NCBI GenBank assembly: GCA_024403455.1
Contig: JAKSRR010000004.1
Location: 1 to 64,000 of the forward strand
Direction of reading: 5' to 3'
Source of the DNA: Lachnospiraceae bacterium
GTDB lineage: Bacteria > Bacillota > Clostridia > Lachnospirales > Lachnospiraceae
DNA: 64,000 nucleotides
The stretch's first letter is position 1; each line of letters begins with the position of its first letter. The notes beneath the pieces were generated by a model. That model had not been told where the DNA came from and did no database searches. It saw only the letters and a program-made list of their open reading frames with translations. This document shows positions 16,595 to 25,287 of this stretch, one piece after another. The translations under genes and the position numbers were made by a program.

Positions 16595-18557
16595 ACGTTT
16601 TCTCTACCACCACAATACAGTTCGAGCAGGGGTATTCGCTCTTTGGTAGCTCTACTGTTTCTGACAGATGGTCATAGTAACCATCCTCCAAGAACTCTTT
16701 CGCTTTCAAAATTTTTGCACCTAGGCTTTCAAAAAATGCCTTAAATTCTCCAATTGTATAGTATCCAAATTGTTCATGAATCTCGTGGGAGTAACTTTCC
16801 GTTCCCCATGTATACGTAAATAAAAATTCTCGCACAAGGTTCACGTCACCTGTAACACGCGCCAGGCCGTCCTCTTTCTCCTCAATGGAGATTTTCCATT
16901 CCACATCCTTCAAGCCCTTAAAATCATGAATATAGTTTTTAAAGAACGTTAATGCTTCCGGAGTTTTTAATGTTACAGATAAGGTGTCGTCCCCCTCTGT
17001 CTTCACTCCATCGCGAATCACAATTCGTCCACCACTACTTAATGAGTCATAAGCATTTCTTAGTGCCTTTTCTACGGAAGCAATATTAAACTTTCCCTCC
17101 TCTGTGTCAGTATAAGAATAAATCTCATGAAGGATGGAGGAAAAAATAACCGTATCCACTTTTTTCTCTAAAGGTCCATCCACAAAGTTATGTTTCAGCG
17201 TATTCCAGTGGTGCCCTTCTCTTGCTTTCTTATCATTCAGTTCTAATAGCACATTGGTACTGATATCTGTACCAATCACTTCCTTCTCTGGATATTTTTT
17301 CTCCAGAAGATCCAGCATAACACCCCCACCAGAGCCAACATCAACAATGATATTTCCTACTACTTCATCTGCAATGGACTTTTTAGAATCTGCTGCATCA
17401 TTCATGGTAGCCAAATATTTTGATTCATTATTTAATCTATCGAATTCATCACGCATGAATCCAAACATTTCATATAAGACACTGATACTCTTTTCAAAAG
17501 TAAGAAGACCTGACCGTTCTGCTTCAACGCAGAAATCAATTAACTTCTGACAAACCTTCGAAAAAACAAAATCAATGCACAGCGTATCTCCTCGCTGCGT
17601 AAGTAAAAGACGCACATTCTCTACAGAATTGTCTTTTAAATATTTCTCAATGATACGAAGCTTATAGACATTAACATGCTTCCGATCCTCATAGTCATAA
17701 TAGAGTCCATCCTCTAAGGGCTTAAAGTTCAGATGACGTATCTCTGCAAGCTTTGGATAAGCAACAACCTTTTCCATAATGGACATAACCTGTTCCATGG
17801 AAAATGGTTCCAAAGAAAACCCTATATACCAAAGCTGAAACTTCGTAAAAATATTCTGTTCAAAAAAGCTGACTTCCTGTGCTCCTGCTTCTTTAAAATT
17901 TCCAAGCAGTTTCTTTAATCGTTCTTCCCCCCGATAGATTTCACTGTAATCATCCAAATCCAGCCTACGTACAAGCATTTCAACCTGTGGACGAACATCT
18001 AGCCAAAGTTCTCTGCTGACAGCCTTGATAACGCACTCCGTAAGCAGTAATAAGGTATCTGTAAATTCTTCCTGCAAAAATGCCTTAACTTTTTTAAGGC
18101 CTTCCCCATCCCTAACAGATACTTCTCCGCGAATACATTGTCCAATGAAGCCATGGTTTTTGATGAGTTCATAAACTACATCTTCTGCTTCAGCCACTTC
18201 CTCTTTATAAATGTCAGCAGAAGCCTCATTATGTACAGCGAGGTTATACCCCTTCTTATACCACTGCTGGCGTACTTCATCATTTCCACCCTTAGCAGTT
18301 TCAGCCCATTTTAATGCTGTCGCCACACGCTCTATCGTAGCTTCACAAAGGCAGTAGGCTGCTTTCTGGCTCTCCAAAATATCCAGGGTTCTAAACACAT
18401 AATCTCTTGTTTCTGTTCCCGAGATACTACCAATCGCCTCCACGCGCTCCCTGTTTATTACCTGCGCATTGGTAAAGGTCAAATAGTACAGCCACTTCTC
18501 CTGATGCTTATAATCATTTTGAAGCATTGCTTCTGCCAATTTCTTATAATCTGTCAT
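16584..18557 (-). CDS. Large class I SAM-dependent methyltransferase, substrate unknown
   Basis: A 657-residue protein with a class I methyltransferase domain in its second half. Motif I is DVGSGGG near residue 412, followed by GTDIS (motif II acid), HEIYSY and GGRIVIRDGV. The first ~390 residues are helical, have no motif I recognise and probably form a substrate or scaffold domain. The C-terminal ~110 residues after the SAM fold are also extra. It starts two bases after the rarA stop, so the two are co-transcribed. No target can be named: an rRNA, tRNA, protein or small molecule are all possible. Confidence 0.8.
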   Translation of the reverse strand: MTDYKKLAEAMLQNDYKHQEKWLYYLTFTNAQVINRERVEAIGSISGTETRDYVFRTLDILESQKAAYCLCEATIERVATALKWAETAKGGNDEVRQQWYKKGYNLAVHNEASADIYKEEVAEAEDVVYELIKNHGFIGQCIRGEVSVRDGEGLKKVKAFLQEEFTDTLLLLTECVIKAVSRELWLDVRPQVEMLVRRLDLDDYSEIYRGEERLKKLLGNFKEAGAQEVSFFEQNIFTKFQLWYIGFSLEPFSMEQVMSIMEKVVAYPKLAEIRHLNFKPLEDGLYYDYEDRKHVNVYKLRIIEKYLKDNSVENVRLLLTQRGDTLCIDFVFSKVCQKLIDFCVEAERSGLLTFEKSISVLYEMFGFMRDEFDRLNNESKYLATMNDAADSKKSIADEVVGNIIVDVGSGGGVMLDLLEKKYPEKEVIGTDISTNVLLELNDKKAREGHHWNTLKHNFVDGPLEKKVDTVIFSSILHEIYSYTDTEEGKFNIASVEKALRNAYDSLSSGGRIVIRDGVKTEGDDTLSVTLKTPEALTFFKNYIHDFKGLKDVEWKISIEEKEDGLARVTGDVNLVREFLFTYTWGTESYSHEIHEQFGYYTIGEFKAFFESLGAKILKAKEFLEDGYYDHLSETVELPKSEYPCSNCIVVVEKTFKS

Positions 18558-18559
18558 CC

Positions 18560-19903
18560 TTACTCTGCTTCCTTTTTAATCTTCTTCATATGTTCCTTAA
18601 TCTTCACCTCATAGCCTAGGTTTCCTGGCTTATAGAACTCCCGACCTGTGAGTTCATAAGGAAGATACTGCTGCTTACAGTAATGATTGGGATAATCATG
18701 CGAATACTTGTATCCGATTCCTGCTCCCAACTTACCAGCACTCTTATAATGTGCATCCTGCAAATGGGCTGGTATTTCTAGATCTCCATCCTCTTTTACA
18801 GATTGCAACGCTTCAAACACTGCATTGCAAGAAGCATTTGACTTAGGTGCGGTTGCAATATACGTAACTGCCTCAGCCAAAATAATCTGTGCCTCCGGCA
18901 TACCCACTCGTTCCACAGCAAGGGATGCATTCGTCGCAACCACTAACGCTTGTGGATCTGCCATTCCCACATCCTCTGCGGCACAAATCATAATACGTCT
19001 GGCAATAAACGTCACGCTTTCTCCCGCATACAACATCTTTGCCAAATAATAAACTGCCGCATCAGGATCAGATCCTCGCATACTCTTAATAAATGCAGAA
19101 ATCGTATTATAGTGATTGTTCCCCGTTTTATCAAAACGAAGTACCCGCCGCTGCACACATTCTCCTGCCACCTCGCGAGTAATATGGATGATGCCATCTT
19201 CACTTCGTTCTGTGGTTAATACGCCTAGCTCCACGGCATTTAATATTCTTCTGGCATCACCATCTGCCTGATCCGCCAGAAATTCTATGGCTTCCTCATC
19301 AATCTCTGCTTTATAGGCGCCCATACCCTTTTTCTCATCATAAACAGCACGCTTAATGAGTTCGATAATATTTTCTCTACTAAGTGGCTGCAGTTGAAAA
19401 ATATTAGAACGTGAAATAAGAGCGCCGTTCACCTCAAAATAGGGGTTCTCTGTGGTTGCACCAATTAGGATAATGGTACCATCCTCCACAAAGGGAAGAA
19501 GATAATCCTGCTGCCCTTTATTAAAACGATGAATCTCGTCAATAAAAAGAATAGTTTTCTTTCCATACATGGCAGCAGTAGACTTAGCTTTTTCTACCAC
19601 TTCCTCCATATCTTTTTTACCTGCAATGGTTGCGTTAATCTGCTTAAAGTCAGCACTGGTCGTCCTTGCAATGATTCTTGCCAGTGTCGTCTTTCCGGTT
19701 CCCGGAGGTCCATAAAAAATGACGGAACTTAATTTGTCCGCCTTAATTGCACGATAGAGAAGTTTATCTTTCCCAACAATGTGCTCCTGACCTACCAGCT
19801 CATCTAGTGTCTCCGGCCGCATTCTTGCAGCTAGAGGAGATTCCTTTTCCTGATCCTCTTTTTTCATCTCTGATAAGACAGAGAACATATCTAATGATTC
19901 CAT
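18560..19903 (-). CDS. rarA: Replication-associated recombination protein A (AAA+ ATPase)
   Basis: A 447-residue clamp-loader-like AAA+ ATPase (RarA/MgsA) that acts at stalled replication forks. Walker A GPPGTGKT is at 65-72, Walker B with DEIH at 122-125, sensor 1 in GATTEN, and the family C-terminal tetramerisation region includes the late GYKYSHDYPNHY block. Start ATG with AAAGGA six bases ahead. It lies directly downstream of rnpB and upstream of the methyltransferase. Confidence 0.94.
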   Translation of the reverse strand: MESLDMFSVLSEMKKEDQEKESPLAARMRPETLDELVGQEHIVGKDKLLYRAIKADKLSSVIFYGPPGTGKTTLARIIARTTSADFKQINATIAGKKDMEEVVEKAKSTAAMYGKKTILFIDEIHRFNKGQQDYLLPFVEDGTIILIGATTENPYFEVNGALISRSNIFQLQPLSRENIIELIKRAVYDEKKGMGAYKAEIDEEAIEFLADQADGDARRILNAVELGVLTTERSEDGIIHITREVAGECVQRRVLRFDKTGNNHYNTISAFIKSMRGSDPDAAVYYLAKMLYAGESVTFIARRIMICAAEDVGMADPQALVVATNASLAVERVGMPEAQIILAEAVTYIATAPKSNASCNAVFEALQSVKEDGDLEIPAHLQDAHYKSAGKLGAGIGYKYSHDYPNHYCKQQYLPYELTGREFYKPGNLGYEVKIKEHMKKIKKEAE

Positions 19904-19923
19904 AATAAATCCTTTATAAAAAA

Positions 19924-20273
19924 CACCAGCAGGGCTGTAAGCCGGGTTATGTCCTAGCGTAAAGCCGAGATGATCATCTATCTGGTCTTACCGTTACCGA
20001 TAAGCTCAAGCGACCAACCTGAAAGCAGACCGGGCAAGTCTATCGCTCTCTATTAGGTCTTGCTTCGGATGGGGTTTACATGGCTATCTGTGTTACCACA
20101 GATACGGTGGTCTCTTACACCGCCTTTCCACCATCACCATAGTTACCTATGGCAGTTTATTTCTGTTGCACTAGCCTTGGAGTCACCTCCACCGGACGTT
20201 ATCCGGCATCCTGCCCTGCGAAGCCCGGACTTTCCTCACATTTGCATGCGCGATCATCCGCCCTACTGATGGT
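19924..20273 (-). ncRNA. rnpB: RNase P RNA
   Basis: The catalytic RNA of RNase P, which removes 5' leaders from tRNA precursors, about 350 bases, transcribed right to left. The 5' conserved block GAGGAAAGTCCGGGCT lies around 20240, and the 3' partner ACATAACCCGGCTTAC around 19945. The ends pair to form P1 (ATCAGTAGGGC near 20272 with GCCCTGCTGG near 19930), followed by a T run that can act as terminator. Ends are estimated from P1, within a few bases. The space between the kinase stop (20294) and the RNA is only about 20 bases and holds a small CCTG/CAGG hairpin; I see no clear promoter there, so it may lie inside the kinase gene. Confidence 0.93.
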
Positions 20274-20293
20274 TTTCTTATTTTACTTTCCTG

Positions 20294-21955
20294 TTATACA
20301 GGGAATACACTGCCTCCCACAAACTCACGAACGATGGAATTATTCGGCAAACGATCGGAAGGCATACCTAAGAAATAATCTAAGAACTTAAGCAATCTCT
20401 TCGCTTCATCGTACTCCGCATCCTCCGGTTCAATGGAAAACAGAATAGGTTCTGCATACTGCTTTAATGCTGCCAACTCATAAATGGAGGCAGAGTTAAA
20501 GGTTGCATCTGCGGTTTCCTGGAAGGGGAAAATATTCTCCTCCTCACCCTTTCTTACCGAAGGCCACATCTGAATCGTACGCTTTGCAGATGCACCTCTG
20601 GTTCTAAAATCACGCACCATTCTACGAAGAAGACGATTGTCAGTGGTAGGGATGCGATTATGCTCATCTATGTTCAGACAAGTCAGTGCAGAAATATAAA
20701 TCTTATACTTACTGTCTGTAGGTAAGGAATAGCTCATCTTATCATTGAGACCATGAATTCCCTCAATGACCAAAATATCTTCCTTGCCAAGCTGCATGAA
20801 ATGTCCCTTGAATTCGCTCTTACCAGTAAGGAAATTGTAGGTAGGAAGTTCCACACGTTTTCCAGCCAAAAGATCTGTCATGTTCTGGTTAAAGAGTTCC
20901 ACATCAATGGCTTCCAAACACTCGAAATTATAATCACCTTTTTCATCTCTGGGTGTTTTTTCTCTATCCACAAAATAGTCATCAACTGCAATAGGATGTG
21001 GTTTTAATCCTAAAGATGCTAACTGGATAGACAGTCTGTGAGAGAAACTGGTCTTTCCAGAGGAGGAAGGACCTGCAATCATGACAAACTTCACGCCGTC
21101 TCTGGCAGCAATATCCTTTGCAATTTCTGAAATCTTTCTCTCCTGCAAAGCTTCCTGCAGAAGGATCAAATCGTTCATTTCTCCGTGACTAATCTTGTCG
21201 TTTAAGTCACCGACCGTATCAACCCCCATGGTGGAAGACCAGTCCGTGGCTTCCTTTAAAGCCTTAAAGAGTTTCGGAAGTTCTTTAAATTCCGGCACTT
21301 CCTTCGGCTCCTCTTTTCCAGGAATCATAAGCATAAATCCTTCATCATAAGGAACTACGTCAAACCATCTAACATATCCGGTTCCTGGAAGCATATATCC
21401 GTAATAGTAATCTTTATATCCGTCTACATCATATGCATTGACAAAGGAAGAACGTCTATATCTGAAGAGTCTGTCCTTATCATCCATACCCTGCGCTCTA
21501 AATACCTTACGTGCCTCTCCCGTTGACAGGGTTGCCTTTCTGAAAGGTACTCCCTCTTCTACTAGCTGCTGCATTCTTTCTTTAACTCTTGCAACGAAGT
21601 CATCGGTGATTGTTAAGGTTCCCCTAGGACTACAGTAATATCCTCTGCCGATAGAGAATTCTACCTTCACCTTCTTATCCTGATCTCCGCCTACCACATC
21701 ATGTACCGCTTTTACCATCAGTAAAATAGCACTTCTTTCGTAGGTCTTGTGTCCAATGGTTTCATCTAAACGAATGAAGGTGATCTCTCCGTCCTTCTCC
21801 GCTTTTCTGGAAAGTTCCTGAATCTTTCCATTAAATCTAACTAACGCAATTAATCCATCGTTTGCAATCTGATACTCTGCGACAATATCTTCAAAGGTAG
21901 TGCCCGCATCGTAAATCTTCTGTTCCCCCTCAATGGTCAATGTAATCTTTGCCAT
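20294..21955 (-). CDS. Nucleoside (uridine-type) kinase with ThrRS-like N-terminus
   Basis: A 553-residue fusion. Residues 1-65 are a TGS-like domain and ~66-190 resemble the editing-domain region of threonyl-tRNA synthetase (HKTYERSAILLM, GRGYYCS). The C-terminal half is a P-loop nucleoside kinase with Walker A GPSSSGKT at 295-302 and the DDYFVDR segment typical of uridine/phosphoribulokinase-like enzymes. This arrangement is common in clostridia and Thermotoga. The expected reaction is phosphorylation of uridine or a related nucleoside. The N-terminal part lacks obvious synthetase function. Start ATG with AAGGGGG eight bases ahead. Confidence 0.88.
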   Translation of the reverse strand: MAKITLTIEGEQKIYDAGTTFEDIVAEYQIANDGLIALVRFNGKIQELSRKAEKDGEITFIRLDETIGHKTYERSAILLMVKAVHDVVGGDQDKKVKVEFSIGRGYYCSPRGTLTITDDFVARVKERMQQLVEEGVPFRKATLSTGEARKVFRAQGMDDKDRLFRYRRSSFVNAYDVDGYKDYYYGYMLPGTGYVRWFDVVPYDEGFMLMIPGKEEPKEVPEFKELPKLFKALKEATDWSSTMGVDTVGDLNDKISHGEMNDLILLQEALQERKISEIAKDIAARDGVKFVMIAGPSSSGKTSFSHRLSIQLASLGLKPHPIAVDDYFVDREKTPRDEKGDYNFECLEAIDVELFNQNMTDLLAGKRVELPTYNFLTGKSEFKGHFMQLGKEDILVIEGIHGLNDKMSYSLPTDSKYKIYISALTCLNIDEHNRIPTTDNRLLRRMVRDFRTRGASAKRTIQMWPSVRKGEEENIFPFQETADATFNSASIYELAALKQYAEPILFSIEPEDAEYDEAKRLLKFLDYFLGMPSDRLPNNSIVREFVGGSVFPV

Positions 21956-21974
21956 GTTTTATACCCCCTTCTCT

Positions 21975-22757
21975 TTATAATGTCACAAATGGTGCCTTCT
22001 CCTTTGCTGCCATAACTTTTAACCCCGGCAGTTGTTTATTTAACACCTTTGTGATATCTTCCACAAAAATTTTTTCAATGCCATAGTGTCCTGCATCAAT
22101 AACAGCAAGCCCTTCTGCCACAGCATCAATACCTTCATGATGATCAATGTCACCCGTAATCAGCACATCCGCCCCAGTCTTTAATGCATACTTTGCCATA
22201 TGTTTTCCACTACCAGGACATACTGCTGCAATTTTTATTTTCTTTCGTAGATCACCAAAAACCCGAACGCTGTCTAGGCCAAAAACTTCCTTCACATACA
22301 CTGCACAATTCTTAAGCGTCATGGTTTTCGGTAAAAGACCAACTCTGCCAATCCCTGCCTTAAAACCATCCTGGGCAAAGGTTAATTCCAAAACACCTGC
22401 ATTCGTTATCCCCAGACGCTTTGCTGCGGCTTCGCCCATCCCACTGACATCATAATTGGTATGCATGGAATAACATGCAATCTTATGCTCGATAAGTTCA
22501 TAAACCAAACTTCCCTTTGTTCCTTCATCGGTAACAGAAGTAAGGGATGAAAACAGAAATGGGTGATGGGTCACCAGCAAATCCACTTTTTTCTCTACAG
22601 CCTGTTTTATCACGTCTTCGGTTGCATCTACGGCAACCATAATCGACTGGATGTCCTGTCCAAGTCTTCCGCATTGCAGGCCACTTTTATCCCAATCCAT
22701 AGCTAACGGTGGCGGTGAAAACTGTTCTAAGAGCTGAATAATTTCTTTTAATGTCAT
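21975..22757 (-). CDS. Nif3-like dinuclear metal centre protein
   Basis: A 260-residue member of the Nif3/YqfO family. Metal-binding histidines are seen in THHPFLF (H64, H65) and near the C-terminus in DAGHYGIEK, with D/E residues between. It is the short form without the PII-like middle insert found in B. subtilis YqfO. Family function is unsettled, with GTP cyclohydrolase I type 2-like and hydrolase roles proposed. It follows trmK, as in B. subtilis (yqfN-yqfO). Start ATG with GGAG five bases ahead. Confidence 0.92.
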   Translation of the reverse strand: MTLKEIIQLLEQFSPPPLAMDWDKSGLQCGRLGQDIQSIMVAVDATEDVIKQAVEKKVDLLVTHHPFLFSSLTSVTDEGTKGSLVYELIEHKIACYSMHTNYDVSGMGEAAAKRLGITNAGVLELTFAQDGFKAGIGRVGLLPKTMTLKNCAVYVKEVFGLDSVRVFGDLRKKIKIAAVCPGSGKHMAKYALKTGADVLITGDIDHHEGIDAVAEGLAVIDAGHYGIEKIFVEDITKVLNKQLPGLKVMAAKEKAPFVTL

Positions 22758-22772
22758 ATATACTCCAACGAT

Positions 22773-23474
22773 TTACTTGTAGAAATCCATCGCTTCCTGA
22801 ATATACCTAAGGTCTCGCTTCGTTTCTGCAAGTTGTCTCTGAATACGCTCATTCGCGTCGGCTTTCTGCAGCCGTTCTATAATCTTCTCTTTGACAGAGA
22901 TCTGCTGCAGGAGATACTCCTTTAGCACCGGATGTTTCTTTTCTAGCAACAGTTTGCCGAAAGCATCGAATACTGGCTGCTCAGTGAAGTCCTTCTCCAT
23001 TCCTGGGAACACAAGCATCATGGGATAGTACTTCCCATCTTCATAAACGATATCCTCTTCTACAACTTGACAACCGTTTTCTCGAAGATATTTTCTAAAA
23101 GCTGACAATTCTGACTGTGGTTGCAGCAAAAGGTTTTTAGCTTTACGAACCACTTCCTGTCCTGCTTCTAGAATCATGCGCATGGTCGCTCCTCCCATGC
23201 CGCCAATGAGAATGCCATCTGCTTCTCCTGGCGCAAGTCCCTGCAAACCATCGTACAGCCGCGTTTCAATCTGCTCTGTCAGTCCGTGCATCGCAATATT
23301 TTTTCGTGCACTTTCCAGCGGTCCTTTTCTCACATCAGAAGCAATTACTTTCTTATACTTACCAATTTCAATAAGGCGAATGGCTGCGTAGGCATGATCA
23401 CATCCTATATCCGCAGCCACTTCACCACAAGGAAGCAACGAGGTCATTCTGCTTAGTCGCTTCGATATCTCCAT
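22773..23474 (-). CDS. trmK: tRNA (adenine(22)-N1)-methyltransferase
   Basis: A 233-residue SAM enzyme that methylates N1 of A22 in the tRNA D-loop. The SAM-binding motif is ADIGCDHAYAA near 21-31, followed by SDVRKGPL, and the family motif GGMGGATM lies near 90-97. The last ~60 residues form the coiled-coil tail typical of TrmK. Its ATG comes one base after the rpoD stop, so it is part of the dnaG-rpoD-trmK-nif3 unit. Confidence 0.93.
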   Translation of the reverse strand: MEISKRLSRMTSLLPCGEVAADIGCDHAYAAIRLIEIGKYKKVIASDVRKGPLESARKNIAMHGLTEQIETRLYDGLQGLAPGEADGILIGGMGGATMRMILEAGQEVVRKAKNLLLQPQSELSAFRKYLRENGCQVVEEDIVYEDGKYYPMMLVFPGMEKDFTEQPVFDAFGKLLLEKKHPVLKEYLLQQISVKEKIIERLQKADANERIQRQLAETKRDLRYIQEAMDFYK

Positions 23475-23475
23475 A

Positions 23476-25275
23476 TTAGCTCATGAATCCTTCAAATAAT
23501 TTTCTCTGCTTAGGATGACGCAGTCTGCGAAGAGCCTTTGCCTCAATCTGTCTGATACGCTCCCTAGTAACCTCAAAAACTTTACCAACTTCTTCCAATG
23601 TTCTTGCTCTGCCATCCTCTAAACCAAAGCGCAAAACAAGTACCTTTCTTTCACGCTCCGTCAAAGTGTCTAAAGCCTTATCAATCTGCTTACGCAACAT
23701 AACAGACTTTGCAACCTGCTCTGGTGTAGGTGTATCATTGTCTGCCAAGAAATCTCCAAGATGGCTATCTTCCTCTTCACCAATAGGTGTCTCCAAAGAA
23801 GTAGGCTCCTGACTGATTCTTTGAATTTCACGAACTCTGTCTTCCGTCATACCCATGCGCTCAGCAATTTCTGCAGTAGAAGGTTCACGCCCCAGTTCCT
23901 GTACCAACTGTCTGTTGATACGAACAATCTTGTTAATGGTTTCCACCATGTGTACTGGAATACGAATGGTTCTTGCCTGGTCTGCAATGGCTCTGGTGAT
24001 CGCCTGACGAATCCACCATGTTGCATAGGTAGAGAACTTAAATCCTCTTCTATAATCGAACTTCTCCACTGCCTTAATCAGACCCATGTTTCCTTCCTGC
24101 ACAAGATCAAGAAGCTGCATACCACGTCCTACATAACGCTTTGCAATGCTGACTACTAAACGAAGGTTTGCTTCCGCAAGACGCTTTGCCGCTCTCTTAC
24201 CAGCATCAATGGGCTTCTTATTTTCTGCCATCTGCGCAGTAATCTTATCAATTTCCTTCTGCACTTTCTGCGTGGGACGTGCTGCCTGCTTTTCTTCTAA
24301 CTCCACAAGCTGCCCCATTAGTTCGTCATTTTCTGCCTTGGCAGCATGACCATCTTCCATCATCTTTGCAAATTCAATCTCACGATCTGCGGTAAGAAGA
24401 GGAACACGTCCAATCTCTTTCAGGTATACCTTTACTGGATCTGTAGTATCCAAATAATCATCAGAGAGATCATCACTTTCTCCCTGCTCTTCTACTTCAG
24501 CAATAATTTCAGCATCTTCTTCGCTCATTTCTTCTTCTGAATCTTTAAAGAAATCATCAGAAGGAACACCATCCGCTTCTACAGAAACATTTTCATCTCT
24601 AAGAATAATGCCGTTTTTGTCTAAAGTTGCGTAGATTTTTTCATATAATTCTTCACCGGGATTCATGGAATCAAATGCATCATTTAACTCCGCGATTTCC
24701 AAAAAGCCTTTCTTTTTTCCACTCTTTACAACTTCATCAAGACGCATTAAAAAGAATGGATCATCGGAAGTAACATCTTCCTCTGCATCTCCCTTTTTTG
24801 CAGTATCCACTTTTTCTGCCTTGCTGGTCTTCGGAGTCTTTTCCTTAACGGGTTTTGCCGCAGACTTACTCGTCTGCTTTGTTTCAGCAGGCTTCTTTGC
24901 AGCCTTCACAGCAGGCTTTTCTGCCTTTTCGCTTTTTGCAGGTGCTTTAGCTTTAGCAGTTTCCTTCTTTGCTGCAGTTGTCTTTGCAGGAGTTTCCTTT
25001 ACAGCGCTCTTTGTCGCTTTCGTTGCAGACTTTATCTTTTCTGCAGTCGCTTTTGTAGCGGGCTTTGCAGCCGTCGCTTTCGCTGCGGGCTTTGCAGTTT
25101 CCTTCTTTGCAGATGTTGCTTTTGCTGCAGGTTTCGCCGCCGTCTTTGCAGGCTTTGCTGCTGAAGGTTTCTCTGCCTTCTTTGCAGTAGCCTTTGCTAC
25201 GGGCTTTGTATCCTTCACCGCTGCTGCCTTCTTCGTCTGCTTTTTTACATCCTCTTTTGCACTTTTGGCACTCAT
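23476..25275 (-). CDS. rpoD: Primary RNA polymerase sigma factor (RpoD/SigA) with Lys/Ala-rich extension
   Basis: A 599-residue housekeeping sigma factor. Residues 1-161 are an Ala/Lys/Pro/Thr-rich basic tail built of AKKAEKP- and KPAAKATA-like units. A region 1.1-like domain spans about 165-235, an acidic linker about 240-275, and region 1.2 about 276-310. A Gln/Lys/Glu-rich predicted coiled coil at 311-360 is inserted before region 2. Regions 2 to 4 are standard, with the -10 reading helix in [14 protein letters not shown] and the final HTH in [19 protein letters not shown]. Typical clostridial SigA is about 360-400 residues, so nearly 200 residues are extra. Start ATG with a strong GAGGAGG. 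Lies between dnaG and trmK. Confidence 0.96.
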   Translation of the reverse strand: MSAKSAKEDVKKQTKKAAAVKDTKPVAKATAKKAEKPSAAKPAKTAAKPAAKATSAKKETAKPAAKATAAKPATKATAEKIKSATKATKSAVKETPAKTTAAKKETAKAKAPAKSEKAEKPAVKAAKKPAETKQTSKSAAKPVKEKTPKTSKAEKVDTAKKGDAEEDVTSDDPFFLMRLDEVVKSGKKKGFLEIAELNDAFDSMNPGEELYEKIYATLDKNGIILRDENVSVEADGVPSDDFFKDSEEEMSEEDAEIIAEVEEQGESDDLSDDYLDTTDPVKVYLKEIGRVPLLTADREIEFAKMMEDGHAAKAENDELMGQLVELEEKQAARPTQKVQKEIDKITAQMAENKKPIDAGKRAAKRLAEANLRLVVSIAKRYVGRGMQLLDLVQEGNMGLIKAVEKFDYRRGFKFSTYATWWIRQAITRAIADQARTIRIPVHMVETINKIVRINRQLVQELGREPSTAEIAERMGMTEDRVREIQRISQEPTSLETPIGEEEDSHLGDFLADNDTPTPEQVAKSVMLRKQIDKALDTLTERERKVLVLRFGLEDGRARTLEEVGKVFEVTRERIRQIEAKALRRLRHPKQRKLFEGFMS

Positions 25276-25287
25276 AGGGTTCCTCCT

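Noticed and set aside
24795-25260. Apparent tandem DNA repeat or CRISPR-like array
   Set aside because: The repeats are at protein level (AK/KPA units) with variable codons and no fixed spacers.
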